NCBI GenBank assembly: GCA_964019135.1
Contig: OZ025252.1
Location: 11,610,823-11,674,822 of the forward strand
DNA length: 64,000 nucleotides
Origin: Arenicola marina
Lineage: Eukaryota; Annelida; Polychaeta; Arenicolidae
Direction: 5' to 3'
Positions 62,401-64,000 of the stretch are shown piece after piece. Under the pieces are notes generated by a model that was given only the letters and a program-made list of their open reading frames with translations, ran no database searches and was not told the DNA's origin. Numbering within the stretch: position 1 is the first letter of the stretch; each line of letters starts with the position of its first letter. The position numbers and the translations under genes are program-made.

Positions 62401-62913
62401 TACCCAGACCCTCCACTGTACGTACGGTAGATACCGCACCCTTACCCAGACACTCCACTGTACGTACGGTAGATACCGCACCCTTACCCAGACACTCTAC
62501 TGTACGTACGGTAGATACCGCACCCTTACCCAGACACTCCACTGTACGTACGGTAGATACCGAACCTTTACCCAGACACTCCACTGTACGTACGGTAGAT
62601 ACCGCACCCTTACCCAGACACTCCACTGTACGTACGGTAGATACCGCACCCTTACCCAGACACTCCACTGTACGTACGGTAGATACCGCACCTTTACCCA
62701 GACACTCTACTGTACGTACGGTAGATACCGCACCCTTACCCAGACACTCCACTGTACGTACGGTAGATACCGCACCCTTACCCAGACACTCCACCACGAT
62801 ATTAGGGTCGACGTAGGGGTAGTCTAAGTCTGGGCACAGCCACTCCGTTGTCGCCTCGTAGGGAAAACTCTCTGAGCCTTGCAAAGCGTAACACTTTAGG
62901 TCGTTTAAAGATT
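8171..62913 (-). CDS. Mosaic PAN/lectin/WSC/EGF/TSP1/Ly6 surface protein, 3' 26 exons (5' end outside window)
   Basis: A large extracellular protein, read right to left, with about 1,413 residues in this window. Order: Cys-rich piece (62,782-62,913), PAN (50,009-50,236), fucolectin-type domain (45,371-45,592 + 43,682-43,933), C-type-lectin-like piece (42,166-42,375), F5/8-like domain (41,810-41,914 + 39,960-40,120 + 39,661-39,817), PAN (37,633-37,863), unassigned (36,730-36,963), WSC (36,161-36,324 + 34,223-34,358), unassigned (33,824-33,958), seven EGF (33,274 to 13,485), three TSP1 (13,335 to 11,555), and a Ly6/uPAR three-finger domain (9475 to 8171). All 25 junctions agree in phase and most are phase 1, typical of exon shuffling. 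The likely role is adhesion or glycan binding at the cell surface; this is inference from domains. I do not recognise a named orthologue. No signal peptide is visible because the N-terminus is off the right edge. Confidence 0.85.
8783..8878 (-). CDS. Three-finger domain, middle exon
   Basis: Acceptor CGCCCTAG; donor GTCAGT. Encodes [19 protein letters not shown] and then [11 protein letters not shown]. Phase 2 in and out, matching both neighbours. Confidence 0.75.
8888..9190. repeat. 152-bp tandem duplication
   Basis: Sequence from 8888 to about 9038 recurs from 9040 to about 9190 with only a few differences (for example ATATATGG versus ATATGTGG). It starts only 7 bp from the acceptor of the middle three-finger exon. 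The near-identity suggests a recent event. Confidence 0.9.
9334..9475 (-). CDS. Three-finger (Ly6/uPAR) domain, first exon
   Basis: Acceptor GCGAGTTAG; donor GTTAGT. Starts [11 protein letters not shown], the usual L-x-C-x-x-C opening of Ly6 domains, and goes on through [20 protein letters not shown]. The acceptor comes right after the TSP1 modules. Confidence 0.78.
9590..9870. repeat. Degenerate repeat rich in TGACGTCA
   Basis: About seven degenerate copies of an approximately 35-45-bp unit containing GCTGACGTGTCGTCTTGTG and CACAAAACACTAGCTG. At least four units carry a perfect TGACGTCA (around 9650, 9750, 9820 and 9856). Confidence 0.7.
9980..11530. repeat. 18-bp minisatellite in intron after third TSP1 exon
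   Basis: About 86 copies of an 18-bp unit, consensus GGCTGGACATGTCGGACA on the plus strand, with common variants CTGAATATG, ATTGGATATG and CAGGTCGATC. The period is a multiple of three, so both strands give very long open frames (LSDMSS / RLDMSD); these are artefacts. It begins about 25-40 bp past the exon donor and does not contain it. Confidence 0.95.
11555..11740 (-). CDS. TSP1-like domain 3
   Basis: Acceptor GTGTGACAG; donor GTGAGC. Encodes [17 protein letters not shown], then RNRTRSC and ERCTPEGC. The W-x-x-W-S-x-C and C-x-x-C spacing fits thrombospondin type-1 but is divergent (no CSxxCG). Confidence 0.78.
11741..12273. repeat. 57-bp minisatellite containing the 3' splice site of TSP1 exon 3
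   Basis: About nine to ten copies upstream of the exon. On the minus strand every unit has GTGTGACAG|ATTTCAGCC, i.e. the acceptor, plus the first ~37 bp of the exon. The true exon start at 11,740 is the last copy. The exon frame inside the other copies meets an early TAG, so use of upstream acceptors would truncate the protein. Confidence 0.92.
12355..12525 (-). CDS. TSP1 domain 2
   Basis: Acceptor GTGTTCCAG; donor GTCAGT. Encodes [20 protein letters not shown], then RYCSDP, CVGPSQ and CENMPCP: a standard thrombospondin type-1 repeat with W-x-x-W, CSxTCGxG and six cysteines. Confidence 0.9.
12526..13152. other. Intron between TSP1 domains 1 and 2
   Basis: Contains a G run near 12,824-12,838. 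I see no exon, RNA gene or clear element in this stretch. Confidence 0.5.
13153..13335 (-). CDS. TSP1 domain 1
   Basis: Acceptor GCTGCAG; donor GTAAAT. Encodes [27 protein letters not shown] and [10 protein letters not shown]. This is a canonical thrombospondin type-1 repeat with the W-x-x-W-x-x-W C-mannosylation/heparin-binding motif. Confidence 0.93.
13485..13598 (-). CDS. EGF domain 7 (calcium-binding type)
   Basis: Acceptor TTGGGCAG; donor GTACGT. Encodes [17 protein letters not shown] then [14 protein letters not shown]. The D-I-D-D-C start and central F/Y are typical of calcium-binding EGF. 114 bp, phase 1-1. Confidence 0.9.
13599..14217. other. Intron stretch with small duplication and GC-rich patch
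   Basis: Around 13,745-13,845 a segment with TGGTAAGTGTGG and CAGTGCAGATACATA is duplicated in tandem. At 13,978-14,080 a GC-rich patch with CGCGCGCG is seen. No coding evidence. Confidence 0.5.
14218..14606. repeat. 32-bp minisatellite carrying TTAA in each unit
   Basis: About 12 copies with core CTCCAGAAGACGGTCATAAC preceded by TTAACAATATA. Further copies occur at 15,988-16,023 and 16,424-16,457, beyond two inserted elements, so the array was once continuous. Confidence 0.92.
14607..15987. mobile_element. TTAA-flanked inverted-repeat DNA element, 1.38 kb
   Basis: Ends are AGTCCATCTCTT (14,607) and AAGAGATGGACT (to 15,987), exact inverted repeats flanked on both sides by TTAA, the target duplication of the piggyBac superfamily. 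It sits in a copy of the 32-bp repeat. Internally a minus-strand open stretch around 15,563-15,760 (residues [19 protein letters not shown]) has no match I recognise. The terminal bases are not the CCC typical of piggyBac itself, so the family call is tentative. Confidence 0.65.
16024..16423. mobile_element. TTAA-flanked MITE, 400 bp
   Basis: Terminal inverted repeats of about 35 bp (16,024-16,058 and 16,389-16,423, about four mismatches; both contain CTTTCCCGCCAAAACTAA or its complement). TTAA is found at 16,020-16,023 and 16,424-16,427. Copies of the 32-bp repeat lie on both sides. Non-autonomous; no coding capacity. Confidence 0.8.
16536..16649 (-). CDS. EGF domain 6
   Basis: Acceptor CCACACAG; donor GTAAGT. 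Encodes [15 protein letters not shown] then [14 protein letters not shown]. Non-calcium type start (L-E-C). 114 bp, phase 1-1. Confidence 0.92.
16948..17061 (-). CDS. EGF domain 5 (calcium-binding type)
   Basis: Acceptor GGTGTTAG; donor GTACGG. Encodes [19 protein letters not shown] then [14 protein letters not shown]. 114 bp, phase 1-1. Confidence 0.93.
17062..17458. other. Unique end of the intron carrying the 35-bp array
   Basis: A/T-rich intron sequence before EGF exon 5 on the minus strand. I see nothing recognisable apart from short ACGTT repeats. Confidence 0.5.
17459..29103. repeat. 11.6-kb, 35-bp minisatellite built on the 5' splice site of EGF exon 4
   Basis: About 330 copies. On the minus strand the unit holds the exon end and donor, GTGTCAGACAG|GTCAGTGTG, then TCTCTGTTACCACCA. 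The copy nearest 29,104 is the genuine exon-intron boundary. Unit variants include TTTGACA, CTAGTGG and shorter copies with GGCAAAGAGA. None of the three frames of the minus strand has a stop in the consensus, which explains the long open frames. Rare variants recur at spacings of 4,063 to 4,894 bp, showing block duplication. Confidence 0.97.
29104..29217 (-). CDS. EGF domain 4 (calcium-binding type)
   Basis: Acceptor CTGTTTAG; donor GTCAGT, the first donor of the 35-bp array. Encodes [20 protein letters not shown] then [17 protein letters not shown]. 114 bp, phase 1-1. Confidence 0.93.
29218..31342. other. Intron between EGF 3 and 4, non-repetitive
   Basis: Mostly unique A/T-rich DNA. The motif GGCAGTAGCGGATCAC at about 30,144 recurs as its inverse near 30,375-30,393 (TGATCCGCTACTGCC), with a variant at about 29,951 (GGCAGCAGCGGATCAC); this may be an old inverted-repeat element. 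A plus-strand open stretch at 29,425-29,610 ends at a good donor but lacks an ATG, so I do not call it a gene. Confidence 0.45.
31343..31459 (-). CDS. EGF domain 3 (calcium-binding type)
   Basis: Acceptor TTTAATAG; donor GTCAGT. Encodes [18 protein letters not shown] then [17 protein letters not shown]. 117 bp, phase 1-1. Confidence 0.93.
31684..32884. repeat. 54-bp minisatellite built on the 5' splice site of EGF exon 2
   Basis: About 22 copies. Each minus-strand unit repeats the last ~43 bp of EGF exon 2 plus its donor: TGCGAGACAG|GTAGGTACAG. 54 bp is 18 codons, and the exon frame stays open through the copies, repeating the EGF C-terminal loop ([18 protein letters not shown]). Alternate units read GTEWETG, losing the sixth Cys, or carry an ACAA|GTAGGT donor. 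Confidence 0.96.
32885..32998 (-). CDS. EGF domain 2 (calcium-binding type)
   Basis: Acceptor ATATCCAG; donor GTAGGT. Encodes [20 protein letters not shown] then [17 protein letters not shown]. The exon end is the source sequence of the adjoining 54-bp array. Confidence 0.93.
33167..33274 (-). CDS. EGF domain 1
   Basis: Acceptor CATTGCACAG; donor GTCAGT. Encodes [20 protein letters not shown] then [17 protein letters not shown]. 108 bp, phase 1-1. Confidence 0.92.
33275..33660. repeat. 43-bp minisatellite containing the 3' splice site of EGF exon 1
   Basis: About nine copies, better preserved near the exon. On the minus strand each unit has the acceptor CTACCATTGTGCAG|ATG; the real acceptor at 33,275 is the last copy (CATTGCACAG). 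The far copies diverge to TTTACCAGTGTACAG. Confidence 0.9.
33824..33958 (-). CDS. Cys-rich exon of unknown fold before the EGF array
   Basis: Acceptor TCTCCGGCAG; donor GTAGCT. Encodes [18 protein letters not shown], then [20 protein letters not shown]. The ending (C-x6-RFLCQRP) resembles the last strand of a C-type lectin domain, but the exon is too short to be a whole one. Unassigned. Phases fit both neighbours. Confidence 0.7.
34223..34358 (-). CDS. WSC domain, second half
   Basis: Acceptor GTTTGCAG; donor GTAGGA. Encodes [15 protein letters not shown], then [20 protein letters not shown]. The CFC, C-x3-C and CGG-(x)-NVY pattern is the signature second half of the WSC carbohydrate-binding domain. 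Confidence 0.9.
34359..36160. other. Phase-0 intron splitting the WSC domain
   Basis: Holds the 34,868-36,100 minisatellite. The remaining unique part (34,359-34,867) has a plus-strand open stretch with no recognisable protein. Confidence 0.55.
34868..36100. repeat. Compound minisatellite with two alternating modules
   Basis: A 28-bp module starting GACTGGTCGACACAAATGAA and a 16-bp module GTACCTTTAAACCTCT combine in varying numbers. Copies with GTCAACAC and CTGGACC recur in order, showing higher-order units of a few hundred bp (for example the stretch near 35,630-35,700 recurs near 35,930-36,010). Unlike its neighbours it does not include either exon boundary. Confidence 0.93.
36161..36324 (-). 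CDS. WSC domain, first half
   Basis: Acceptor ATCCTACAG; donor GTGAAG. Encodes [18 protein letters not shown], then [20 protein letters not shown]. The G-C-F-x-D opening, M-x-x-x-C-x-x-x-C and Y-A-x-(V/L)-E are WSC signatures. It leaves at phase 0 and joins the second half at E-S-S-W-E-C. Confidence 0.9.
36730..36963 (-). CDS. Unassigned Cys-rich exon between PAN and WSC
   Basis: Acceptor TCTTGCAG; donor GTAAGC. Encodes about 78 residues including [35 protein letters not shown] and [10 protein letters not shown]. Four to five cysteines. I do not recognise the family. Phase 1-1. Confidence 0.75.
37199..37575. repeat. Degenerate tandem repeat of ~28 bp
   Basis: Poorly conserved copies of a unit with ATTCTGTCTACGAAATAAAC; the last three (from about 37,418) are nearly identical (TTCTGCGAAATAAACTTAGG). 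It lies in the intron after PAN domain 2. Confidence 0.75.
37633..37863 (-). CDS. PAN/Apple-like domain 2
   Basis: Acceptor TCTTTACAG; donor GTAGAC. Encodes [15 protein letters not shown], then [20 protein letters not shown] and [14 protein letters not shown]. It shares the C-x3-C-x4-ACQGF-x-Y core with the exon at 50,009-50,236, so the two are internal paralogues. Confidence 0.82.
37950..37972. repeat. AT microsatellite
   Basis: ATATAT run next to the 3' end of the LINE fragment. Confidence 0.85.
37985..39570 (-). mobile_element. 5'-truncated non-LTR retrotransposon (LINE), reverse transcriptase fragment
   Basis: Minus-strand reverse transcriptase blocks in order: [20 protein letters not shown], then [58 protein letters not shown] and the catalytic LFADDS box near 39,020. 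The thumb region ([15 protein letters not shown]-like) follows to about 38,300. The blocks lie in at least three frames, so it is inactive. The A/T-rich TTATTATTATTAGTAGTAGT tail near 38,009-37,988 marks the 3' end. Jockey/CR1-like clade by motif style. It sits in the intron after the F5/8-like domain, in the host gene's orientation. Confidence 0.85.
39661..39817 (-). CDS. F5/8 type C-like (discoidin-like) domain, third exon
   Basis: Acceptor TTTACACAG; donor GTGAGC. Encodes [20 protein letters not shown], then [20 protein letters not shown]. The closing beta-strands with NGF-x-x-V-QVW are typical of this galactose-binding-fold family. Confidence 0.82.
39960..40120 (-). CDS. F5/8 type C-like domain, second exon
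   Basis: Acceptor TATTGACAG; donor GTGAGT. Encodes [20 protein letters not shown], then [20 protein letters not shown] and SDFSEQT. The EWAT-N-x-EG and [10 protein letters not shown] motifs are shared with many invertebrate lectin-like surface proteins. Confidence 0.87.
40206..41041. mobile_element. pogo/Tigger-like non-autonomous DNA transposon, 836 bp
   Basis: Ends CAGTGGAATCCCGCTTTAAG (40,206) and the inverse near 41,014-41,041 ending GGAGATCCACTG; about 27-bp terminal inverted repeats with a few mismatches. TA flanks both ends. The CAGTGGA-type terminus with TA duplication is known for pogo/Tigger elements. No transposase is recognisable inside. Confidence 0.8.
41391..41639. mobile_element. 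MITE with 18-bp terminal inverted repeats, 249 bp
   Basis: Starts GGGGCCGTATTCATAATC and ends GATTATGAATACGGCTCC; these are inverse of each other with one mismatch. No coding capacity. I could not identify a convincing target duplication, so the superfamily is open. Confidence 0.8.
41810..41914 (-). CDS. F5/8 type C-like domain, first exon (GC donor)
   Basis: Acceptor CCACTGCAG; ends with CAGG|GCAAGT, a GC-AG type donor, the only one in this gene. Encodes [20 protein letters not shown], then CENALDDNQ. Using the GC donor gives phase 1 and the expected join [13 protein letters not shown]. The GT 4 bp further on would give the wrong frame. Confidence 0.82.
42166..42375 (-). CDS. C-type-lectin-like exon
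   Basis: Acceptor TGTTTGCAG; donor GTAAGT. Encodes [40 protein letters not shown] and QGVWVDN. It resembles the first half of a C-type lectin fold (helix with A-x-x-x-C, LAH strand, AAAQYI helix), but the second half with the Ca-binding WND is not seen. Confidence 0.68.
42376..43681. other. Intron with SINE and old repeat sequence
   Basis: About 42,850-43,490 is full of CAATGTTG/CATTGAT palindrome-like words (for example ATTGATTCAATGTTG) on both sides of a tRNA-like segment. This suggests an old DNA element into which a SINE inserted. No exon is seen. Confidence 0.4.
43196..43335 (+). mobile_element. tRNA-derived SINE fragment
   Basis: GTGGCGCATTGGGTAAGCAT resembles a pol III A box in a tRNA head, followed about 35 bp later by a B-box-like AGTGCGAAACC. 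The tail is undefined. Too degenerate for a tRNA gene. Confidence 0.4.
43682..43933 (-). CDS. Fucolectin-type (FTP) lectin domain, second exon
   Basis: Acceptor AATTTTGCAG; donor GTAAGC. Encodes [13 protein letters not shown], then [18 protein letters not shown] and [10 protein letters not shown]. With the preceding exon it reads [18 protein letters not shown], the hallmark of the eel-fucolectin/tachylectin-4/pentraxin-1 family. Confidence 0.9.
44083..45370. repeat. 35-bp minisatellite built on the 5' splice site of FTP exon 1
   Basis: About 37 copies. On the minus strand each unit is the last ~29 bp of the exon and its donor: GGCCGACTGTTGTG|GTAAGT followed by CATCCTGGCC. The copy at 45,371 is the real exon end. 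Many units retain GTAAGT exactly; a few have GTATGT or GTACGT-type changes. Confidence 0.96.
45371..45592 (-). CDS. Fucolectin-type (FTP) lectin domain, first exon
   Basis: Acceptor GACCCGCAG; donor GTAAGT. Encodes [49 protein letters not shown] and ILANRADCC. Matches the VALGKPA-x-QSS, AVDG and PWW motifs of F5/8-fold fucose-binding lectins. Each end is embedded in its own splice-site minisatellite. Confidence 0.92.
45593..49905. repeat. 4.3-kb, 46-47-bp minisatellite containing the 3' splice site of FTP exon 1
   Basis: About 92 copies. On the minus strand each unit carries GTGACCCGCAG|TGTC, the exon's own acceptor and first bases, or the variant GTGACCTGCAG|TGTC. Three spacer variants (CCATAGA, CCACACA, CCTTGA) alternate. 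Groups of units recur in order (for example around 47,100-47,160 and 47,285-47,345). Confidence 0.95.
50009..50236 (-). CDS. PAN/Apple-like domain 1
   Basis: Acceptor GTTCTTGTAG; donor GTCAGT. Encodes [20 protein letters not shown], then [31 protein letters not shown] and FDFSRGI. PAN-type cysteine spacing; paralogous to the exon at 37,633-37,863. Confidence 0.83.
50312..62781. repeat. 12.5-kb, 42-bp minisatellite built on the 5' splice site of the first visible exon
   Basis: About 297 copies. On the minus strand each unit reads GTACAG|TGGAGTGTCTGG|GTAAGGG: the exon end with donor, and an AG just before it. Variant units with GGATAAGG have lost the GT; others have CTTGGTAAG or shorter forms with GTTGGGGAAGG. 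42 bp is 14 codons, so the exon frame ([14 protein letters not shown]) stays open for about 1 kb into the array. Rare variants recur 3,269 bp apart (57,911 and 61,180). Open frames on the plus strand are by-products. Confidence 0.97.
62782..62913 (-). CDS. First visible exon of the mosaic gene, Cys-rich piece
   Basis: Acceptor CTGATTGCAG; donor GTAAGG, the first donor of the 42-bp array. Encodes [20 protein letters not shown], then [20 protein letters not shown] and CL. Probably the end of a domain begun upstream; family not recognised. The phase-1 donor joins to D-ESFEY of PAN domain 1. Confidence 0.78.
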
Positions 62914-63031
62914 CTGCAATCAGACGGAGAGTTAGCTTAGGTGAGGAAAGGAATGACGATGTACCACCGTGCCCCGGCCCCATGCTAGTTGTGCGCTTTA
63001 CACTAGGAGGTAATCTGTTTTTGGGCCAGTG
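62914..63031. other. Unique spacer between exon and edge repeat
   Basis: Intron of the mosaic gene. Nothing recognisable in 118 bp. Confidence 0.5.
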
Positions 63032-64000
63032 GGTTTGGGTTAGTGTGTGTGGGTCAGTGTGTGTGGGTCAGTGTGTGTGGGTCAGTGTCCGAGGGTCAAT
63101 GTGTGTGGGTCAGTGTGTGTGGGTCAGTGTCTGAGGGTCAATGTGTGTGGGTCAGTGTTTGTGGTCCAGTGTGTGTGGGTCAGTGTGTGTGGGTCAGTGT
63201 GTGTTGGTCAGTGTGTGTGGGTCAGTGTGTAGGGGTCAGTGTGTGTGGATCAGTATGTGTGGGTCAGTGTGTGCGGTTCAGTGTGTGTGGTTCAGTGTGT
63301 GTGGTTCAGTGTGTGTGGTTCAGTGTGTGTGGGTCAGTGTGTGGGGGTCAGTGGGTAGTTGTCAGTGTGTGTTGGTCAGTGGGTGTGGGTCAGTGTGTGT
63401 GGGTCAGAGGGTGTGGTTCAGTGTGTGTGGGTCAGTGTATGTTGGTCAGTGTGTGTGGGTCAGTGTATGTTGGTCAGTGTGTGTGGGTCAGTGTGTAGGG
63501 GTCAGTGTGTTTTGGTCAGTGGGTGTGGGTCAGTGTGTGTGGGTCAGTGTGTGTGGGTCAGTGTGTGTGGGTCAGTGTGTGTGGGTCAGTGTGTGTGGGT
63601 CAGTGTGTGTGTGTCAGAGGGTGTGGTTCAGTGTGTGTGGGTCAGTGTGTGGGGGTCAGTGTGTGTGGGTGAGTGTGTGGGGGTCAGTGTGTGTTGATCA
63701 GTGGGTGTGGGTCAGTGTGTGTGGGTCAGAGGGTGTGGTTCAGTGTGTGTGGATCAGTGTGTGTGGGTCAGTGTGTGTGGGTCAGTGTCTGAGGGTCAAT
63801 GCGTGTGGGTGAGTGTTTGTGGGTCAGTGTCTGAGGGTCAATGTGTGTGTGTCAGTGTATGTTGGTCAGTGTGTGTGGGTCAGTGTGTGTGGGTCAGTGT
63901 GTGTTGGTCAGTGTTTGTGGGTCAGTGTGTGTGGGTCAGTGTGTGTGGGTCAGTTTCTGAGGGTCAATGTGTGTGTGTCAGTGTATTTTGGTCAGTGTGT
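63032..64000. repeat. 14-bp minisatellite running off the right edge
   Basis: About 69 copies of GGGTCAGTGTGTGT with many single-base variants (TTGGTCAG, GGTTCAG, CTGAGGGTCAA). The array continues beyond the window. On the transcribed (minus) strand the unit has no GT donor, so unlike the others it shows no splice-site content. Confidence 0.95.

Noticed and set aside
50218-62816. Long plus-strand frames of [14 protein letters not shown] or [14 protein letters not shown] type, and minus-strand [14 protein letters not shown] frames
   Set aside because: By-products of the 42-bp period on both strands; no start context, no domain, and they overlap in all frames.

Overview
The window is animal nuclear DNA. 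It has spliced genes with GT-AG introns, a sperm cation channel gene, and a mosaic EGF/TSP1/WSC/PAN/Ly6 cell-surface gene. It also carries a 5'-truncated LINE, several short inverted-repeat DNA elements, and a very large load of minisatellites. It looks like a marine invertebrate. Minisatellites spanning exon-intron boundaries are, as I recall, described from amphioxus ('mirage' minisatellites), so a cephalochordate is my first guess. Another deuterostome or a lophotrochozoan cannot be excluded from the sequence alone.

Left part, plus strand (about 1-8,000): a complete CATSPER1-like gene. Eleven exons from 477 to 7648 join in consistent phase into a 417-residue, six-transmembrane channel subunit. 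It has an eight-charge S4, a T-L-D-D-W pore motif and a C-terminal helical tail. A CRE palindrome lies upstream, and a polyA signal follows at 7975.

Rest of the window, minus strand (62,913 down to 8171): 26 exons of one gene whose 5' end lies beyond the right edge. I joined every exon by hand and all splice phases agree, most of them phase 1, as expected of exon-shuffled modules. The protein order is: unassigned Cys-rich piece, PAN, fucolectin-type lectin domain, C-type-lectin-like piece, F5/8-like domain, PAN, unassigned Cys-rich exon, WSC, unassigned Cys-rich exon, seven EGF domains, three TSP1 domains, and a three-finger (Ly6/uPAR) domain. The C-terminus is hydrophobic and suggests GPI anchoring. 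The two genes converge, with about 190 bp between them.

Only about 4.2 kb of the 54.7 kb occupied by the minus-strand gene is coding. About 36 kb (over half the window) is minisatellite. The striking feature is where the arrays sit. At seven exon boundaries the repeat unit contains the splice site itself. Four exons are affected at the 5' or 3' side alone and one is flanked by such arrays on both sides; the arrays range from 0.4 to 12.5 kb. Units of 42 and 54 bp keep the reading frame, so choosing a later donor would add whole multiples of 14 or 18 residues. Long open frames in the arrays on either strand are a by-product of repetition and are not annotated as genes.

Smaller items: two TTAA-flanked inverted-repeat elements inserted in copies of a 32-bp repeat, a TA-flanked pogo-like element, another inverted-repeat MITE, a tRNA-like SINE, a GC-AG intron, and RFX X-box palindromes inside a CATSPER1 intron.
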